Below, one piece after another: positions 61,484 through 64,000 of a stretch of 64,000 nucleotides of DNA (positions are counted from its first letter, which is position 1; every line of letters begins with the position of its first letter). The notes under the pieces are model-generated. The model ran no database searches and was not told where the DNA came from. It saw only the letters and a list, made by a program, of their open reading frames with translations. Source of the stretch: Aromatoleum toluclasticum ATCC 700605 (GTDB lineage Bacteria; Pseudomonadota; Gammaproteobacteria; Burkholderiales; Rhodocyclaceae); assembly GCF_000378245.1 (NCBI RefSeq), contig NZ_KB899492.1, forward strand, positions 475,438 to 539,437. Reading direction: 5' to 3'. Made by a program: the position numbers and the translations under genes.

Positions 61484-61942
61484 ATGGAAACCGATATCTT
61501 TGGGACATTCGAGCGCTTCAAGGAGCATCTTCCGATCGGTGACGATATGACGCTTATGATCTTGAAGGGGCATCTATTGATCGAAGAACAAATTTCCATC
61601 CTTATTAAGAATCGCACACCAAACCCAAGCGCGCTCGAGAAAGCGGAACTTACTTCCCTCCAACAAATTTGCTTGGCTGAAGCGCTTGTTGAAGAAGTCA
61701 GCACCGATCGGACAGACCGTTGGCTCTGGCCCGCAATAAAGAAGTTGAACACGCTCCGAAATAAGATTGCGCACAACTTGTCAGAAACTGGAATTACAGA
61801 TCGTATAGTCGATTTCGTTGGCCGTGTCCCAAATTCGAACGAATTGGGTAATCTTTGTCACAGATTCGAAGTTGCTCTCTGGGTCACCTGCGCAGAAGTC
61901 CATCTTCGGGTAACACCACCTGATCCTTCGGAGTTTGAATGA
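61484..61942 (+). CDS. HEPN-like protein (gene cassette)
   Basis: 152 residues, almost all helical. The motif LRNKIAHN near residue 100 gives the R-x4-H signature of HEPN ribonuclease-type domains. The upstream helix with EEQISILIKNR and the flanking WLWPAIKKLNTLRNK fit the family. HEPN proteins act in toxin-antitoxin and defence systems. No antitoxin gene is next to it. The region is lower in GC than the injection locus. It sits between attC sites b and c, and its start has a GGAG ribosome site. Confidence 0.7.
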   Translation: METDIFGTFERFKEHLPIGDDMTLMILKGHLLIEEQISILIKNRTPNPSALEKAELTSLQQICLAEALVEEVSTDRTDRWLWPAIKKLNTLRNKIAHNLSETGITDRIVDFVGRVPNSNELGNLCHRFEVALWVTCAEVHLRVTPPDPSEFE

Positions 61943-61966
61943 GGCGCAGTTTCAACTCTAGGCGTC

Positions 61967-62029
61967 TAAAGGGGCCAGGCTCACATTTTCTTCCAGCGCC
62001 ATCCGGATATCGTTGATTAAATCGCGCCT
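61967..62029. repeat. short remnant of a RAYT/REP-type element
   Basis: TAAAGGGGCCAGGCTCACAT (61967) to ATTAAATCGCGCCT (62016-62029). The same two ends occur at 63549 and 63685-63698, with 150 bp instead of 63 between the outer borders. This looks like an internally deleted copy, MITE-like. Confidence 0.6.
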
Positions 62030-62050
62030 ACCCCCTTTTGATTCTTTCCG

Positions 62051-62146
62051 TCTGAACATTGTGGTCGTTCCCATATTATTCAATTGCAGTGATAGACAGA
62101 TTCCGCCTACCTCAATATCGCTGGTTTCCGACTTACACTGTTAGGC
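62051..62146 (+). other. attC-like recombination site c
   Basis: A near copy of site a: TCTGAACATTGTGGTCG at the left and a CACTGTTAGGC end, core GTTAGGC at 62140-62146. The substitutions are scattered. It precedes the lipoprotein remnant. Confidence 0.5.
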
Positions 62147-62191
62147 GTTTTCGGCATCGCCTTCCATGCCGCGCATTCTCAGGAGCAAGAT

Positions 62192-62387
62192 ATGAGAGCA
62201 TCAAATTTTCATTCCCTTCCTGGTCTTAGTTGTCAACGCATGTGGTCAAAGCAATAGTGGCGCGAAAACTGTCGCCGAACCGCAAAGAAGAGTCGAAGAG
62301 TCCAAGCAAGACCGATGGCTGGGAGAAAATGCCAAAGACTTGCGAAACCTGAAAGAGGCTACCGACAGAATCAAGAGAGAAAACTAA
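62192..62387 (+). pseudogene. small lipoprotein gene with a +1 frameshift (gene cassette)
   Basis: ATG 62192 follows AGGAG at 6 bp, but its frame soon stops. The next frame encodes IPFLVLVVNACGQSNSGAK, a lipobox with Cys, then a charged helical tail ending DRIKREN and TAA at 62385-62387. Removing one base from the AAATTTTC run near 62204-62210 joins them to a lipoprotein of about 64 residues. It is probably inactive, unless slippage on the T-run restores the frame. Confidence 0.5.
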
Positions 62388-62491
62388 AGAATGTTGTTTA
62401 TTTGATGATCACGGTCTGTGCCTGACCGAGCAAGCTCTCAAAAATATATTTTTTGTGAGTTTAAAACCAATCGCAAGAGAAAAATTGAATT

Positions 62492-62779
62492 ATGCAAATA
62501 ATTGAGTTAGAGAAATTAGACAAAATCATTGAAAAATGCAGTCAGACCGCCGTAGAACAAATGCTCTATAGGGATATGTTTGCTATGGCCTGTTATTTAA
62601 GCTTCAATGGCAAAATAGTTGCTGCACAAAAGCTGTGCAGAACCCTGTTCGAGCACCTTGGTTTCGAGCGTCGGAAAACCTATTTTATAAGTATTATGGA
62701 TACGCTCCAAGGGAACGAATTGCGATACCTTCAATATATTGAGGCACATTCGGAAATTAGTGATATTTTCGAACAATAA
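62492..62779 (+). CDS. small helical protein of unknown function (gene cassette)
   Basis: 95 residues, AT-rich DNA. Predominantly helical, with the N-terminus MQIIELEKLDKIIEKCSQT and a mid-part AMACYLSFNGKIVAAQKL that resembles a TPR-like pair of helices. There is no signal peptide. AAGAGAAA serves as a ribosome site. It is followed 48 bp later by attC site d. The family is unknown. Confidence 0.6.
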   Translation: MQIIELEKLDKIIEKCSQTAVEQMLYRDMFAMACYLSFNGKIVAAQKLCRTLFEHLGFERRKTYFISIMDTLQGNELRYLQYIEAHSEISDIFEQ

Positions 62780-62827
62780 GGCCGGACTGAAATTCAAATG
62801 GATAATGCAGACGACCAGTGCGTTATC

Positions 62828-62895
62828 GCCTAACACTGCCCCAAGGGACGCTGCGCGATAAAGCTGCGCAGCGCCCCTGAGCTTGGACGTTAGAC
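62828..62895 (+). other. attC site d
   Basis: GCCTAAC at 62828 and GTTAGAC at 62889 bound a 68-bp imperfect palindrome with inner arms GGGACGCTGCGC and GCTGCGCAGCGCCCC. It is typical of attC sites. Confidence 0.78.
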
Positions 62896-62917
62896 CATTC
62901 GCAAAGGAGTTTTCTTT

Positions 62918-63499
62918 ATGAAGTTCTGGATTGCACTACTTGTGAATATCTCTGCCACAGGCGCGATAGCTGGCCCACTAGGGCTCGACATGGGGATGTC
63001 ATACGATATCTTAAGCAAGAATATCAAGCTGAAACAGGTAAAGCCGTTTTTGTACAGCACCCCATCATTACAAAAGGACCACTCAGACTTCGATGATTAT
63101 CAACTCCTTATTACTCCAAAGCACGGGTTGTGCAAGGTGGTTGCATGGAGTAAAGCCATTCCAACGAGTGTGTATGGCGAAGGACTAAAAGATAAATTCG
63201 AGAAGATTGAAACTGCCATTTCACAAAAATATGGCCAAGGCAAAAAATTCGATTTATTGCGTAGCGGTAGTATATGGAATGAGCAAAGAGACTGGATGAT
63301 GGGGTTACGAAAGAATGAACGCACCCTCGCCGAATTCTGGACCGATGATTCATCCGAATTGCCGGATAATATTCACATAATAGCCTTAAAAGCACATGCC
63401 GCAGGCACCGAGACTGGGCTTATTGAACTGGGCTATGAATTTAAGAATTCCAGCGAGTGCATTGATTGGATCAAATCACAAGAAAATTCATCTCTTTGA
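62918..63499 (+). CDS. secreted protein of unknown function (gene cassette)
   Basis: 193 residues with AAAGGAG before the ATG. The signal peptide MKFWIALLVNISATGAIA is followed by the mature part from GPLGLDMGMSYDIL. Alternating strands and helices include KFEKIETAISQKYGQGKKFD, like small periplasmic proteins of cassette arrays. Two Cys (about 68 and 182) could pair. The closest theme is a family of ~190-residue exported proteins without known role. AT-rich, directly after attC d. Confidence 0.72.
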   Translation: MKFWIALLVNISATGAIAGPLGLDMGMSYDILSKNIKLKQVKPFLYSTPSLQKDHSDFDDYQLLITPKHGLCKVVAWSKAIPTSVYGEGLKDKFEKIETAISQKYGQGKKFDLLRSGSIWNEQRDWMMGLRKNERTLAEFWTDDSSELPDNIHIIALKAHAAGTETGLIELGYEFKNSSECIDWIKSQENSSL

Positions 63500-63548
63500 T
63501 CCGCTTTCTTGCATCCAGCTACAAGTCTGGCAATCCCCAAGGCGCAAA

Positions 63549-63698
63549 TAAAGGGGCCAGGCTCACATTTTCTTCGACAATTACTGCTGTGCCGCCGCCG
63601 CTTCAGCCGCGGGCTTGCGCGGCCGGCCCCGCGGCTTTGCTTCACGTCGCTGTCCGGTGACCCGTTCGATGCTGTCGAGAACAAATTAAATCGCGCCT
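63549..63698 (-). repeat. RAYT/REP-type element remnant with the end of a Y1-transposase frame
   Basis: The ends match those at 61967-62029. On the minus strand from about 63680 to a TAA at 63581-63583 the frame reads DSIERVTGQRREAKPRGRP, then RKPAAEAAAAQQ. This is the basic C-terminus typical of REP-associated tyrosine transposases. The rest of the gene is missing. The remaining gene-free part of 63500-63911 holds only a possible truncated attC site and the IS30 upstream region. Confidence 0.55.
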
Positions 63699-63739
63699 GG
63701 CCAATTTTGCTATTGTCAACAAGAACATTGGCGCATTTC

Positions 63740-63800
63740 GTCTAACCCGGCCGAAAGCGGAGCGCTCTCCGAACGGGCCGCCTTGCGCGGTCCGCGAAGG
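63740..63800 (+). other. possible truncated attC site
   Basis: GTCTAAC at 63740 is followed by CCGGCCGAAAGCGGAGCG and CTCTCCGAACGGGCCG, which pair as inner arms. No GTTAGAC partner is found before the IS30 element, so the site may have been cut by the insertion. Confidence 0.3.
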
Positions 63801-63911
63801 CGCTATTTTTCAAGGCGCGGATTCACAAAGTAAGCGCAACGCCGCCCGAAATAGGAGGGAGAGCTGAGATACTCCTTGCATCCAATTCCCGCCAAGAAAA
63901 AGGATGCAACG

Positions 63912-64000
63912 ATGCATAAGTATCACCAGCTCACCCAAGAGGAACGATACAGCATGACGGCCTTGATGCGCAGCGGCTGTTCGCAGGCAGAGATCGCGCG
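63912..64000 (+). CDS. IS30-family transposase, N-terminal part (runs off the window)
   Basis: The first 29 residues are visible: MHKYHQLTQEERYSMTALM, then RSGCSQAEIA. This is the helix-turn-helix start of IS30-type DDE transposases (QLTxEERYxIxxLxxxGxSxxxIA). The ATG lies in a CAACG context 12 bp after AAAAAGGA. The left terminal repeat should lie in 63860-63905, where TTGCATCC and GGATGCAA (63877-63884 and 63902-63909) are complementary. The element ends outside the window. Confidence 0.8.
   Translation, partial: MHKYHQLTQEERYSMTALMRSGCSQAEIA

Overview
The window is high-GC DNA (about two thirds G+C by eye) from a betaproteobacterium, most likely Rhodocyclales (Thauera/Azoarcus/Aromatoleum type). 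This rests on gene content: phasin, metX-metW, a regulatory PTS with mannose-type EIIA, AmpG and a SMUG1-type glycosylase. No rRNA or tRNA is present, so the taxonomy is an inference.

1-16.3 kb is chromosomal housekeeping DNA. It holds the end of an alpha/beta hydrolase, a phasin with its own promoter, the tRNA hydroxylation protein TrhP, a membrane CHASE diguanylate cyclase, the ABC-F ATPase YbiT, a small three-heme cytochrome and an AsmA-like protein. An EIIA-HPr-EI operon follows, then metX-metW behind a SAM-II riboswitch, a small unknown gene, the muropeptide permease AmpG and a SMUG1-type DNA glycosylase. Palindromic REP-like repeats sit between operons.

16.3-24.6 kb is a defence island: a complete type I restriction-modification system (hsdM, hsdS, hsdR) and a DUF1016/YhcG nuclease. 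It sits exactly at the 3' end of the glycosylase gene. The last 106 bp of that gene are repeated on the far side of the island.

25.0-57.2 kb is a single-strand run of more than 20 genes encoding an extracellular-type contractile injection system (eCIS). It includes a sheath, a sheath-like protein, two tube proteins, a tube-initiator-like protein, DUF5908, hub and spike, gp25, baseplate J and tail protein I. Three fibre-like proteins share an N-terminal pattern, one of them with a long coiled coil. There are also a C-terminally membrane-anchored protein, the AAA+ ATPase and the DUF4255 terminator-type protein. The run ends with two large overlapping genes that both carry DUF4157. One adds an OmpA-like domain and a metzincin-like zinc site. 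The other adds an HNH-like nuclease motif and a long beta-rich tail. These are the probable cargo effectors and the most interesting part of the window. A REP-like repeat has been captured in frame inside one structural gene.

57.2-60.8 kb holds HigB-HigA and an AbiL-type AAA ATPase/RloB pair. RloB is broken by one in-frame amber codon. This block is again followed by a duplicate of the 3' end of the upstream gene, here about 770 bp of the second effector. The layout repeats that of the restriction island.

60.9-64 kb is AT-richer. It looks like a cluster of integron gene cassettes without a visible integrase: four attC-like sites, small genes with their own ribosome sites, a HEPN-like protein and a frameshifted lipoprotein. 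Two remnants of a REP/RAYT-type element lie among them, and the start of an IS30-family transposase runs off the end.
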